In this document: piece by piece, positions 9,288-18,553 of the stretch | How the letters are laid out: every line of letters starts with the position of its first letter | How positions within the stretch are numbered: position 1 is the stretch's first letter | NCBI RefSeq assembly: GCF_000739735.1 | Contig: NZ_BBJF01000011.1 | Coordinates: 269,602-333,601 of the forward strand | Direction of reading: 5' to 3' | Length of the DNA stretch: 64,000 nucleotides | Source of the DNA: Paraburkholderia ginsengisoli NBRC 100965 | GTDB taxonomy: Bacteria; Pseudomonadota; Gammaproteobacteria; Burkholderiales; Burkholderiaceae | Translations under genes and position numbers: made by a program | Notes under the pieces: generated by a model | What the model was told of the DNA's origin: nothing | Databases searched by the model: none | Seen by the model: the letters and a program-made list of their open reading frames with translations, nothing else

Positions 9288-10145
9288 TTAGCCCTTCACT
9301 GCGCCGGCCGTCAGGCCCCGCACGAAATAGCGTCCGGCGATGATGTACACCAGCAGCGTCGGCAACGCGGCGATGATCGCGCCGGCCATGTCCACGTTGT
9401 ATTCCTTCACGCCGGTCGAGGTGTTCACGAGGTTGTTCAGCGCCACCGTGATCGGCATCGAATCGACGCCGGAGAACACAATCCCGAACAGGAAGTCATT
9501 CCAGATCTGCGTGAATTGCCAGATCAGGCACACCATGAAAATCGGCAGCGACACCGGCAGCAGGATCTTCGTGAAGATCGTGAAAAAACCCGCGCCGTCG
9601 ATGCGCGCCGCTTTCACGAGTTCAGCCGGAATGCTCACGTAGAAGTTGCGGAAGAACATCGTGGTGAACGCGATACCGTAGATCACGTGCACCAGCACCA
9701 GACCGGTCGTCGTGTTCGACAGGCCCATCATGCCTTCGAAGCGCGCCATTGGCAGCAGGATCGCCTGGAACGGAATGAAGCAGCCGACCAGCAGCATCGT
9801 GAAGATCGGATCCGCGCCACGGAAACGCCAGTGCGTGAGCACATAGCCGTTGAACGCGCCGATGATCGACGAGATCAGCACGGCGGGAATCACCATGCGC
9901 ACCGAGTTCATGAAGAACGGCTGCATGCCGTCGCAACGCACGCCCGTACAGGCGCCGCTCCATGCCTTGATCCACGGATCGATACTCCAGCGAGTCGGCG
10001 GCGTGAGCAGGTTGCCGGTGCGCAGCTGGTCGATGTCCTTGAACGACGTGGACAGCATCACGTACAGCGGGAACAGGAAATACAGGGCGAACAGAATCAG
10101 GGCCGCGTAAATGACGGCACGGCTGATCGTCATTTTAGGCTGCAT
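9288..10145 (-). CDS. gtsC: Sugar ABC transporter permease, MalG type
   Basis: 285 aa, six predicted membrane helices beginning with AVIYAALILFALYFLFPLYV. The EAA loop, where the permease contacts the ATPase, is seen as ELVKAARIDGAGFFTIFTKI. It is the second permease of the glucose-type importer. The ATG at 10145 overlaps the end of gtsB by 11 bases and has GAGGAG upstream, consistent with translational coupling. The stop is 110 bases before gtsD. Confidence 0.93.
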   Translation of the reverse strand: MQPKMTISRAVIYAALILFALYFLFPLYVMLSTSFKDIDQLRTGNLLTPPTRWSIDPWIKAWSGACTGVRCDGMQPFFMNSVRMVIPAVLISSIIGAFNGYVLTHWRFRGADPIFTMLLVGCFIPFQAILLPMARFEGMMGLSNTTTGLVLVHVIYGIAFTTMFFRNFYVSIPAELVKAARIDGAGFFTIFTKILLPVSLPIFMVCLIWQFTQIWNDFLFGIVFSGVDSMPITVALNNLVNTSTGVKEYNVDMAGAIIAALPTLLVYIIAGRYFVRGLTAGAVKG

Positions 10146-11073
10146 TGCGGGTGCTCCTCGATTCCAGATACATCAGCGGCACGAGCACGGCCACAACGGT
10201 GGCGAGCATCATCATCGACGATGCCGCGCCGACGCCGAGCTGCCCGCGATTGAACGAAAACGTGTACATGAAGATAGCCGGCAACGAAGACGACGTGCCC
10301 GGACCGCCCGCGGTCAACGCGACGACCAGGTCGAAGGTCTTGATGGTGATGTGGCAAAGAATCAGCAGCACGGAGAAGAACACCGGCCGCATGCTCGGAA
10401 TCACGATCTTGCGGTAGATGGTGGGCAGGTTCGCGCCGTCCATCTGCGCGGCCTTGAAGATCTCACCGTCGACACCGCGCAGGCCCGCGAGGAACAGTGC
10501 CATCACGAAGCCGGTGGATTGCCAGACCGCCGCGATCACGACGCAGAAGATCGCCTTGTCCGGATCGCCCAGCCAGCCGAACGAAAAGCTCGTCCAGCCC
10601 CAGTCGTGGAACACCTTTTCGAGGCCGACGCTCGGCGTCATGATCCACTGCCACGCCGTACCCGTGACGATGAACGAGAGCGCCATCGGGTAAAGGAACA
10701 CGGCGCGCAGTGCGCCTTCGTTGCGGATCTGCTGATCGAGCAGGATCGCGAGAAACAGACCTAGGCCGATACAGATGGCGATGAACGGAATGCCGAACCA
10801 GCCGAGGTTGGCCGCCGAAGTCCAGAACACGTCGTTATCGAACAGTTCGCGATAGCGGTCGAGACCGGCGAATTCATACCGGGGCATCAGCCGCGAAGTG
10901 GACAGCGACAGAAAGCCGGTAATTGCGATGAAGCCGTACACGAAGATCAGGCTGATCACGACGCTGGGTGCGAGCACCAGCTTCGGAACCCAGCGATCGG
11001 CAAGGGCCGCCATGGGCGACGCGCGGCGGGCGGCGCTGGCCGTTTTCCCGTTTCCGCTGATAGAAGCAGTCAC
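10135..11073 (-). CDS. gtsB: Sugar ABC transporter permease, MalF type
   Basis: 312 aa from a GTG at 11073. I chose this GTG because AGGAG stands seven bases before it; a further GTG 39 bases upstream gives an extension without a ribosome site. The first hydrophobic segment (KLVLAPSVVISLIFVYGFIA) is followed by five more. The EAA loop reads GEIFKAAQMDGANLPTIYRKI. It pairs with gtsC to form the membrane channel of the sugar importer and lies downstream of the binding-protein gene. Confidence 0.92.
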   Translation of the reverse strand: MTASISGNGKTASAARRASPMAALADRWVPKLVLAPSVVISLIFVYGFIAITGFLSLSTSRLMPRYEFAGLDRYRELFDNDVFWTSAANLGWFGIPFIAICIGLGLFLAILLDQQIRNEGALRAVFLYPMALSFIVTGTAWQWIMTPSVGLEKVFHDWGWTSFSFGWLGDPDKAIFCVVIAAVWQSTGFVMALFLAGLRGVDGEIFKAAQMDGANLPTIYRKIVIPSMRPVFFSVLLILCHITIKTFDLVVALTAGGPGTSSSLPAIFMYTFSFNRGQLGVGAASSMMMLATVVAVLVPLMYLESRSTRNAA

Positions 11074-11303
11074 TACTCGACTCCTGCTGAAACTGTACTG
11101 CCGGGTGTTCACGCATGAATGACGCGAGTCCGCGACAGCATAGGTGTGACTCTATGAAACCAGGGTGAAGCCGCCTGCAAGCCGCGCACGCGCTGCGCGC
11201 ATCACACACGTTGCACGCATTCGCGAATCGCCGTCGGCGACCTGAAGAACACGCCCGGCGCTTCGTCGTGAAGCCACCGGGCGCGCCGCTTCGCTTACTT
11301 CAC

Positions 11304-12551
11304 TTACTTGGTCTTCGCTGCCTTCGCGAGCGCGGTGACGGCGCTCTTCGAATCCTGCTGCGAGTTCATGAACTTCGTGACCACGTCGGAGATCGCGCCG
11401 GCTGCTGCATCCGGTTGCGCCATGCCGTGTGCCAGCGACGGCACATAGCCACCCGCCTTGATCGCGATCTGTTCATCCGCGTACGACTTCTTCGCGCAGT
11501 CGTCGAACTTGTCCATCGGCACGCCCAGACGAACCGGGATCGACCCCTTGTTCAGGCTGAACTGCTCCTGGAACTGCGGCGTCATGATCGTCTTGGCGAG
11601 CGCCAGTTGACCCGGCGTGGCCGCCTTCTGGCCCTTCTGCTGGAAGAACACGAACGAGTCGACGTTGAACGTGTAGGCCTTTTCCGTGCCCGGCACAGCG
11701 GCGCACACGTAGTCCGAGCCCGACTTCTTGCCGGCGTTGGCGAATTCGCCCTTCGCCCAGTCGCCCATGAACTGCATGCCAGCCTTGCCGTTGATGACCA
11801 TCGCGGTGGCGAGGTTCCAGTCACGGCCCGTGCGGCCCGTGTCGAAGTAACCCTGGATCTTGCGGACCGTGTCGAACACGCCGACCATCTTGTCCGAAGT
11901 CAGCGTCTTTTCGTCGAGGTCGACCAGCGCCTTCTTGTAGAAGTCCGCGCCTTGCGACAGCACAACGTCTTCCCACAGCGTCAGGTCTTGCCACGGCTGA
12001 CCGCCCATCGCGATCGGCTGGATGCCGGCGGCCTTCATCTTGTCGGCCACGGCGAAGAACTCGGGCCACGTGGTCGGCGCCTTGCCGCCCGCCTTGTCGA
12101 GTGCCGCCTTGTTGATGTACAGCCAGTTCACGCGGTGCACCGAGAACGGCGCCGCCACGTAGTGACCGTCCGCGTGCATGATCTTGTCGATTTCCGGCGG
12201 GAGGTTCTTCTTCCAGTCGCCCGCGATCGAGTCGATCGGCACCAGCACGCCCTGCGAAGCCCAGTCCTGGATCAGCGGACCCTTGATCTGCGCGGCGCTC
12301 GGCGCATTGCCCGAGATCACCTGCGTCTTCAGAGCCGTCATGGCTGCCGCGCCGGCGCCACCCGCAACCGCGAAGTCCTTCCACGTGTAACCCTGCTTCG
12401 TCATGTCGTCCTTGAGGACGCCGACGGCTTTCGATTCACCGCCCGAGGTCCACCAGTGCAACACTTCGACCGACTCGGCAGCCTGCACCGCCGAGACGCC
12501 ACACATCAGACCCGCAGCGCACAAAGCGCCCATGATCGCGCGAAATTTCAT
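11304..12551 (-). CDS. gtsA: Sugar ABC transporter substrate-binding protein
   Basis: 415 aa periplasmic solute-binding protein of the CUT1 family. The first 24 residues (MKFRAIMGALCAAGLMCGVS then AVQA) form a cleavable signal peptide. The mature protein opens with the family phrase VEVLHWWTSGGES, common in glucose/maltose-type binding proteins, and has tryptophan-rich sugar-contact segments such as GGQPWQDLTLWED and NVDSFVFF. Its place at the head of gtsABCD and opposite zwf-pgl-glk points to glucose, though mannose or another hexose is possible. GGAGGAG stands seven bases before the ATG. A 443-base leader separates it from the proposed promoter at 13022-12994. Confidence 0.93.
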   Translation of the reverse strand: MKFRAIMGALCAAGLMCGVSAVQAAESVEVLHWWTSGGESKAVGVLKDDMTKQGYTWKDFAVAGGAGAAAMTALKTQVISGNAPSAAQIKGPLIQDWASQGVLVPIDSIAGDWKKNLPPEIDKIMHADGHYVAAPFSVHRVNWLYINKAALDKAGGKAPTTWPEFFAVADKMKAAGIQPIAMGGQPWQDLTLWEDVVLSQGADFYKKALVDLDEKTLTSDKMVGVFDTVRKIQGYFDTGRTGRDWNLATAMVINGKAGMQFMGDWAKGEFANAGKKSGSDYVCAAVPGTEKAYTFNVDSFVFFQQKGQKAATPGQLALAKTIMTPQFQEQFSLNKGSIPVRLGVPMDKFDDCAKKSYADEQIAIKAGGYVPSLAHGMAQPDAAAGAISDVVTKFMNSQQDSKSAVTALAKAAKTK

Positions 12552-13103
12552 TGCTTATCTCCTCCAGACACCTGAACAAAAAACAAATGGCCCCTGATGT
12601 CGCCAGGGTGCTGTGGTTGGTTCAAACAGGCAAAACACTGGGCGATCGAGCACGGTCGGGCGCATGCGCGAGGCATGTGCCGGCGGACCGTTGTCCGGCC
12701 GCTAGAAGCTCAAGAGATGAGTGGTTTGGGATGCAACTGTTTGTCTCCTCTTTTGATTTTTGCCTGCCCGCGTCGCGCGCGGCAGACTCGAGGTGCCTTG
12801 CAAGTCAACCCGGGCAACCGCCTTGCCAGCCGCTCCGCCGCCCGGATTTCCGTAAGGGGCGCCGGGGCATGCTGGCACGTGCCGACAGGCAATGTCCGTT
12901 AACATGCAGGGACGCCCGCCGATTCGAAAAACCGCGCAACCTGCCGAACAGCGCACGCTTTTTTCATCGAATTAGCGCTACCTCTTGATTTGGATTGTAG
13001 TTAAACTACAATTCAGTGTCAAAAAATATTTTATCGGACTACGGTCGCCTTTTCCGAACAGTGCGCGGTCAGCGCGGCGGCCCCAGGACATCGACGGAGA
13101 CTC
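12552..13103. other. Divergent gtsA / zwf intergenic region
   Basis: This 552-base gap holds the HexR-like operator and paired promoters at 12985-13022, about 90 bases from zwf and 440 from gtsA. The long part between gtsA and the operator shows no credible gene: open frames there are short, arginine- and cysteine-rich and have no family features. A purine-rich AAAAGAGGAGACAAACAG on the minus strand near 12765-12740 looks like a ribosome site but leads only into an eight-codon frame. That could be a leader peptide or chance. Confidence 0.5.
12985..13022. promoter_or_regulatory. HexR-type operator overlapping divergent promoters of gtsABCD and zwf-pgl-glk/hexR
   Basis: At 12994-13012 there is a perfect inverted repeat, ATTGTAGTTAAACTACAAT (nine-base arms, one central base). 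Its core TGTAGTTAAACTACA closely resembles the published HexR operator pattern. On the minus strand TTGACA (13022-13017), a 17-base spacer and TACAAT (12999-12994) make a near-consensus sigma70 promoter towards gtsA. On the plus strand TTGATT (12985-12990), 16 bases and TACAAT (13007-13012) point at zwf. Each -10 is an arm of the palindrome, so a bound dimer would block both promoters. That HexR acts here is inference; its gene is in the rightward operon. Confidence 0.82.
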
Positions 13104-14567
13104 ATGCAAACCGATTCAAGCTTCACCTTCGTTCTCTTCGGCGGAACCGGCGATCTGTCGATGCGCAAGATTCTGCCGGCACTGTTTGAAGCACACCGTG
13201 CAGGCGGCATGCTCCACGACAGCGGCAAGATCGTCGCGGTGGCACGGCATGCGGCGGATCGCGGCGAGTACCTGCAGTGGGTGAACGAACACGTCAAACC
13301 GCATGTGTCGAAGAACGGTGTGGACGAAGCGGCGTGGACCAGCTTCCTCGCGCGCATCGAGTTCGTGAAAATCGATCTCGGCAACCCCGAAGACTTCGTG
13401 CACTTGCGCGATGCGATCCAGGACCTGCCCGGTATTCGCGTGTTCTACCTGGCCACGGGCCCGTCGCTGTTCGTGCCGATCTGCCACGCGCTCGCGTCGG
13501 TGGGGCTCAACGAAAACGCGCGCATCGTGCTGGAGAAGCCGCTCGGCTACGACCTGAAATCGTCGAATGCGATCAACGACGCGGTCGGCGAAATCTTCGC
13601 GGAAGAACAGATCTACCGGATCGACCACTACCTCGGTAAAGAGCCGGTGCAGAACCTGCTCGCGCTGCGCTTCGGCAATGCGCTGTTTGAACCGCTGTGG
13701 CGTCGCGAGTGGGTCGAGAGCATTCAGATCACGATCGCCGAAGAACTCGGGGTCGAAGCGCGCGGCGACTTCTACGACAACACCGGCGCATTGCGCGACA
13801 TGGTGCAAAACCATTTGCTGCAGTTGCTGTCGATCGTCGCAATGGAGCCGCCCCACTCGATGGACTCCGACTCGGTGCGCGACGAAAAGCTGCGAGTGCT
13901 GCGCGCATTGAAGCCGATCGATCCGAACGAAATCGGCAAGGTCGCGGTGCGCGGCCAGTATCATGCTGGCGGCATTCGCGGCACCGCGGTGCCGGGCTAT
14001 GCGACCGAAGCCGGCGTGAAGCCGGATAGCACGACCGAAACTTTCGTCGCGTTGAAAGTCGAGATCGAGAACTGGCGCTGGTCGGGCGTGCCGTTTTTCC
14101 TGCGCACCGGCAAGCGGCTCGCCGATCGCGTCGCCGAGATCGTGGTGAATTTCCGTCCTGTACCGCATTCGGCGCTGGGCGCCTCCGCGCTGCGCGCCGG
14201 CGCGAACCGTCTGGTGATCCGCCTGCAGCCGAACGAAACCATCCGCCTCTACTGTCTCGCGAAGCAGCCCGGCGAGGGCATGAACCTGGCGAGCGTGCAT
14301 CTCGACCTCGCGTTCGACAAGTTCTTCCGCGAAGGGCAGATGGAGGCCTATCAGCGGCTGTTGCTCGACGTGATCCGCGGCCGCCTCGCGCTGTTCGTGC
14401 GGCGCGACGAGCAGGAAGCCGCGTGGCGCTGGGTCGAACCGATCCTGAACGAATGGAAGACCTCGACCAGGCCGCCCAAGCCGTACGCGGCGGGCACGTG
14501 GGGACCGGCCGCGGCGAGCGCGATGCTCGCACAGCACGGCACCTGCTGGCTCGAAGAAGAGAATTGA
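13104..14567 (+). CDS. zwf: Glucose-6-phosphate 1-dehydrogenase
   Basis: 487 aa; oxidises glucose-6-phosphate to 6-phosphogluconolactone with NADP+ (or NAD+) at the entry to the Entner-Doudoroff and oxidative pentose-phosphate routes. The N-terminal dinucleotide-binding motif is FGGTGDLSMRKILPALF. The substrate-binding, catalytic RIDHYLGKEPVQNLLALRF is near residues 172-188. The C-terminal ERR/LLDVIRG region (EAYQRLLLDVIRGRLALFVR) is conserved. GGAG stands nine bases before the ATG. First gene of zwf-pgl-glk/hexR, with the HexR-like operator 90 bases upstream. Confidence 0.97.
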   Translation: MQTDSSFTFVLFGGTGDLSMRKILPALFEAHRAGGMLHDSGKIVAVARHAADRGEYLQWVNEHVKPHVSKNGVDEAAWTSFLARIEFVKIDLGNPEDFVHLRDAIQDLPGIRVFYLATGPSLFVPICHALASVGLNENARIVLEKPLGYDLKSSNAINDAVGEIFAEEQIYRIDHYLGKEPVQNLLALRFGNALFEPLWRREWVESIQITIAEELGVEARGDFYDNTGALRDMVQNHLLQLLSIVAMEPPHSMDSDSVRDEKLRVLRALKPIDPNEIGKVAVRGQYHAGGIRGTAVPGYATEAGVKPDSTTETFVALKVEIENWRWSGVPFFLRTGKRLADRVAEIVVNFRPVPHSALGASALRAGANRLVIRLQPNETIRLYCLAKQPGEGMNLASVHLDLAFDKFFREGQMEAYQRLLLDVIRGRLALFVRRDEQEAAWRWVEPILNEWKTSTRPPKPYAAGTWGPAAASAMLAQHGTCWLEEEN

Positions 14568-14729
14568 TGCACGGCGGCGCGCGCGCCGCCCGAGTAAGAC
14601 CCACCGACGAACTGAACGGAATGGCGCCGGTATCGCGAAGGCGCCTGCAAGTCATCCACCTTGCAGGCGTCGCGCGACAGCAGTACGGCAGATTCCGCAG
14701 ATCTAACAAAAAAGCAGCACGGAGGAGAA

Positions 14730-15446
14730 GTGATCGAGCTTCACGCTTTCGACGATCAACGCGCCCAATCCGACGCGTTGGCGAAGGCGGTCGGCGACGC
14801 GTTACATGCGTCGCTCGCCGCACAGGCAGCCGCCACCAGCGCGGCCGCCACTGGCACGCGCCCCGCCATGCTTGCAGTGTCCGGCGGCAGCAGTCCGCGT
14901 CCGTTCCTGCAAACGTTATCTACGCAAGCCTTCGACTGGGCGCGCATTGCCGTGACGCTGGTCGACGACCGCTGGGTACCGGAAACGGACAGCGCCAGCA
15001 ATTCGCAGTTGGTGCACGCGACGCTCTTGCAGAACGCCGCACAGAACGCGACCTTCTGGCCGCTCGTCGACACCACGCAGGATCTGCATGCGCACGTCGC
15101 CGCGCTGAACGCCGACCCGCGCTTTAGCAGCGTGCCCGACGTCGCGATTCTCGGCATGGGCGAGGACGGCCACACCGCGTCGATCTTCGCGGACGCGCCA
15201 GAATGGGATCACGCGATCACCACCGCCGAGCGCTTCGTCGCCGTGCATCCGGGCAGCGCGCCGCATGCGCGCGTGAGCTGGTCGCTCTCCGCGCTCAAAG
15301 AAGTGAAGCATCTGTTTTTGCTGATCGCAGGACCGCGCAAGATGGACGTGCTCAATGCAGCCGCCGCTTCGCTACAAAAAAATGCCATCTCGCAGTTGGC
15401 AAACGACAAGGGAGTGAGACTCGATGTCTACTGGTGTGCAAACTAA
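14730..15446 (+). CDS. pgl: 6-phosphogluconolactonase
   Basis: 238 aa; hydrolyses the lactone made by Zwf to 6-phosphogluconate. The DevB/NagB-like fold is seen in LAVSGGSSPRPFLQTL, IAVTLVDDRWVPETDSASN and VAILGMGEDGHTASIF, which carry the catalytic residues of the family. I place the start at GTG 14730 because GGAGGAG lies directly before it. The open frame begins 69 bases earlier, but that part has no ribosome site. The 3' end overlaps glk/hexR by 23 bases, so the two are translated in a coupled way. A 162-base gap to zwf holds only a short GC-rich inverted repeat. Confidence 0.94.
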   Translation: MIELHAFDDQRAQSDALAKAVGDALHASLAAQAAATSAAATGTRPAMLAVSGGSSPRPFLQTLSTQAFDWARIAVTLVDDRWVPETDSASNSQLVHATLLQNAAQNATFWPLVDTTQDLHAHVAALNADPRFSSVPDVAILGMGEDGHTASIFADAPEWDHAITTAERFVAVHPGSAPHARVSWSLSALKEVKHLFLLIAGPRKMDVLNAAAASLQKNAISQLANDKGVRLDVYWCAN

Positions 15447-17340
15447 GGCTGTACCCGGCGCGGGCCAGCACGCCGATGGACCGAGACTGTTGGCCGACAT
15501 CGGCGGCACCAATGCGCGCTTCGCGCTGGAGACCGGTCCGGGCGAAATCGGCTCGGTGCAGGTCTATCCGTGCGCGGACTATCCGGGCGTCGCCGACGTC
15601 ATCAAGAAGTATCTGAAGGACACCAGGATCGGCCGCGTGAATCATGCGGCGATCGCGATTGCGAACCCGGTCGACGGCGATCAGGTGAGCATGACGAATC
15701 ACGACTGGAGCTTCTCGATCGAAGCGACGCGCCGCGCGCTCGGCTTCGACACCCTGCTGGTAGTGAACGACTTCACCGCGCTGGCGATGGCGCTGCCGGG
15801 CCTCACCGACGCACAGCGCGTGCAGGTGGGCGGCGGCGCGCGCCGGCCGAACAGCGTGATCGGCCTGCTCGGTCCCGGCACCGGCATGGGCGTGTCCGGC
15901 CTGATCCCCGCCGACGACCGCTGGATCGCGCTCGGCAGCGAAGGCGGCCACGCCACTTTCGCGCCGGCCGACGAACGTGAAGACATCGTGCTGCAATACG
16001 CGCGCAAGAAGTGGTCGCACGTGTCGTTCGAACGCGTGGCCGCGGGCCCCGGCATCGAAGTGATTTACCGCGCGCTCGCGGGCCGCGACAAGAAGCGCGT
16101 GGCTGCCAACGTCGACACGATCGAGATCGTCAAGCGCGCGCTGGAAGGCGAGCCGCTCGCGGCCGAGTCCGTCGACGTGTTCTGCGGCATTCTCGGCACC
16201 TTCGCGGGCAACATCGCGGTGACGTTGGGCGCGCTCGGGGGTATCTACATCGGCGGCGGCGTCGTGCCGCGTCTCGGCGAGTTCTTCGCGCGCTCGTCGT
16301 TTCGCAAGCGCTTCGAGGCGAAGGGCCGCTTCGAGGCCTATCTGCAAAGCGTGCCGACATATGTGATTACCGCTGAGTATCCCGCCTTCCTCGGCGTCTC
16401 CGCAATTCTCGCCGAGCAGTTGTCGAATCGCGCGGGCGGCAGTTCGTCGGCGGTGTTCGAACGGATTCGCCAGATGCGCGATGCGTTGACGCCGGCCGAG
16501 CGCCGCGTCGCCGACCTCGCGCTGAACCATCCGCGCTCGATCATCAACGATCCGATCGTCGACATCGCGCGCAAGGCCGACGTGAGCCAGCCGACGGTGA
16601 TCCGCTTCTGCCGTTCGCTCGGCTGCCAGGGTCTGTCGGATTTCAAGCTGAAGCTCGCGACCGGTTTGACCGGCACGATTCCGGTGAGCCACAGCCAGGT
16701 GCATCTCGGCGACACGGCCACGGACTTCGGCGCGAAGGTGCTGGACAACACCGTGTCGGCGATTTTGCAGTTGCGCGAGCATCTGAACTTCGATCAGGTC
16801 GAGCGCGCGATCGATCTGCTGAACGGCGCGCGCCGCATCGAGTTCTACGGGCTCGGCAATTCGAATATCGTCGCGCAGGACGCGCACTACAAGTTCTTCC
16901 GCTTCGGCATTCCGACCATTGCGTACGGTGATCTGTACATGCAGGCGGCCTCCGCTGCGCTGCTCGGCAAGGGCGATGTGATCGTGGCCGTCTCGAAGTC
17001 GGGCCGCGCGCCCGAGCTGCTGCGCGTGCTGGATGTCGCGATGCAGGCCGGCGCGAAGGTGATTGCGATCACGTCGAGCAATACGCCGCTCGCCAAGCGT
17101 GCCACGGTCGCGCTGGAAACCGATCACATCGAGATTCGGGAGTCGCAATTGTCGATGATTTCGCGGATCCTGCATCTGGTGATGATCGACATACTCGCGG
17201 TCGGCGTGGCGATTCGCCGCGCGGTGCCTGCCGCGGATGTCGCGGAGACGGTCGCCAAAGCGCGCGAAGGCGCCGATGACGACGCCACCGCCGTGCTCGA
17301 CTGGCTGAGTCACGGCGCGGCTTCGTCGCCGCGCGAATAA
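15424..17340 (+). CDS. glk: Bifunctional glucokinase / RpiR-family regulator HexR
   Basis: 638 aa, a fusion of two proteins that are separate in Pseudomonas. Residues 1 to about 340 are a ROK-unrelated bacterial glucokinase (GlcK_2 family): ATP-binding LADIGGTNARFAL near residue 24, VNDFTALAMALPGL, and LLGPGTGMGVSGLI. From residue 344 comes an RpiR helix-turn-helix (MRDALTPAERRVADLALNHP, then ADVSQPTVIRFCRSLGCQG). Residues about 455-600 are a SIS sugar-phosphate-binding domain (YGLGNSNIVAQDA, VIVAVSKSGRAPELL). HexR regulators respond to 2-keto-3-deoxy-6-phosphogluconate in pseudomonads; the same ligand is likely here but unproven. GGGAG stands before the ATG. The fusion is known in Burkholderia and relatives. 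Confidence 0.95.
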   Translation: MSTGVQTKAVPGAGQHADGPRLLADIGGTNARFALETGPGEIGSVQVYPCADYPGVADVIKKYLKDTRIGRVNHAAIAIANPVDGDQVSMTNHDWSFSIEATRRALGFDTLLVVNDFTALAMALPGLTDAQRVQVGGGARRPNSVIGLLGPGTGMGVSGLIPADDRWIALGSEGGHATFAPADEREDIVLQYARKKWSHVSFERVAAGPGIEVIYRALAGRDKKRVAANVDTIEIVKRALEGEPLAAESVDVFCGILGTFAGNIAVTLGALGGIYIGGGVVPRLGEFFARSSFRKRFEAKGRFEAYLQSVPTYVITAEYPAFLGVSAILAEQLSNRAGGSSSAVFERIRQMRDALTPAERRVADLALNHPRSIINDPIVDIARKADVSQPTVIRFCRSLGCQGLSDFKLKLATGLTGTIPVSHSQVHLGDTATDFGAKVLDNTVSAILQLREHLNFDQVERAIDLLNGARRIEFYGLGNSNIVAQDAHYKFFRFGIPTIAYGDLYMQAASAALLGKGDVIVAVSKSGRAPELLRVLDVAMQAGAKVIAITSSNTPLAKRATVALETDHIEIRESQLSMISRILHLVMIDILAVGVAIRRAVPAADVAETVAKAREGADDDATAVLDWLSHGAASSPRE

Positions 17341-17563
17341 GCGGGTGAACGGGCCTGCGCCGCGCGTATCGAATGCGATGCGCGCGGCGTGGGCCTTATC
17401 CGGCTTTGCAAGCTGGTGGCGTATCGAACCACGCATCATGCGCCGCGCACCGCGTGATACGCAGCCATGAATCAGCGCTGCGCGCGCGCACTTCCAGGGC
17501 GCCGCCGCCCGGGCAACAGGCGATAATAGCCGCTCCATCGCTCGACGCCTGTGTCCCACTCCA

Positions 17564-18490
17564 ATGATCATCCGCCCGCATCTCCATTGGTTCCGCATGC
17601 TGCTCGCGTGGCGGGGCTCCGTTCTGCCGCAGTTGCTGCCGCGGCTCTCGCTGATCTTCTGCATCTCGATCGTCGCGCTGGCCGCGCACGACCACCTGCT
17701 GCCGATCTCGCTGAACCTCAACACCACCGCGCCCTTCTCGCTGATCGGCATCGCGCTCGCGGTGTTCCTCGGCTTTCGCAATAACGCCAGCTATGACCGT
17801 TGGTGGGAAGCGCGCAAGCTGTGGGGTCAACTGCTGAACGAGTCGCGCTCGCTCACGCGCCAAGCCCTCACGTTGCCTGCGCGGCCATTGCCGAAAGAAG
17901 AAGTCGAAGCATTTCTCGCCGCGCTCGGCGCACTGCCTCACGCGCTGCGTCATCAGCTGCGCAGGAGCGATCCGCGTGACGACCTCGAAGCGCGTTTGCC
18001 CACCGCGCTGTTCGAGCGCGTGATGGCGTCGCGCTACCGGTCGGCCACCTTGCTGCTCTTCCTCGGCGAATGGGTGCGGCGTCACACGCAGACAGGTGCG
18101 TTCGATCCGATGGCGGTGCTCGCCTTCGACCGGAATCTGAATGGGCTGTCGGATGTGATCGGCGGATGCGAGCGCATCGTCTCGACGCCGCTGCCGTTCG
18201 CGTACTCGGTGATGATTCACCGCACGGTGTATTTCTTCTGCGCGTCGCTGCCGTTCGGACTGGTGGACAGCATCGGCATCTTCACGCCGGTGTTCTCGGT
18301 GTTCGTCGCGTACACGTTCATGGCGCACGAGGCGATCGCCTCGCAACTCGAAGAACCCTTCGGCACCGACGACAACGACCTCGCGCTCAACACGATGTCC
18401 GCGATGATCGAGGACGCGCTACGCGATCTGCGCGGCGAACCGGCGGTGACGCTACCCAGCCAGCAAGCGGAGAACTACCTGTTCGATTGA
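17564..18490 (+). CDS. Bestrophin-family ion channel (UPF0187)
   Basis: 308 aa. N-terminal RPHLHWFRMLLAWRGSVLPQ leads into two membrane helices. The next part, NTTAPFSLIGIALAVFLGFR-NNASYDRWWEARKLWG, is the bestrophin signature with the DRWWEAR motif. A second membrane pair is near residues 205-250 (LPFAYSVMIHRTVYFFCASL; GIFTPVFSVFVAYTFMAHEA), followed by the acidic EEPFGTDDNDLALNTM cluster, which in eukaryotic bestrophins binds calcium. Bacterial homologues form pentameric anion or cation channels; physiological role is unknown. It follows the glucose operon by 223 bases, with no clear terminator between, and faces the LprI-like gene tail to tail. Confidence 0.88.
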   Translation: MIIRPHLHWFRMLLAWRGSVLPQLLPRLSLIFCISIVALAAHDHLLPISLNLNTTAPFSLIGIALAVFLGFRNNASYDRWWEARKLWGQLLNESRSLTRQALTLPARPLPKEEVEAFLAALGALPHALRHQLRRSDPRDDLEARLPTALFERVMASRYRSATLLLFLGEWVRRHTQTGAFDPMAVLAFDRNLNGLSDVIGGCERIVSTPLPFAYSVMIHRTVYFFCASLPFGLVDSIGIFTPVFSVFVAYTFMAHEAIASQLEEPFGTDDNDLALNTMSAMIEDALRDLRGEPAVTLPSQQAENYLFD

Positions 18491-18553
18491 GCGGGGCGTC
18501 GCGCGCCTCAGGTGTCTCACGTGTCCCACTCGACGCGCGCGCTCAGCCCGCGC

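Noticed and set aside
12702..12956. Short minus-strand frames in the gtsA-zwf gap
   Set aside because: Cys/Arg/Gly-rich, no start signals and no similarity; treated as untranslated leader.
15352..17781. Open frame of about 800 codons on the minus strand opposite glk/hexR
   Set aside because: Runs across pgl, glk/hexR and a gene boundary; composition is that of an antisense shadow.
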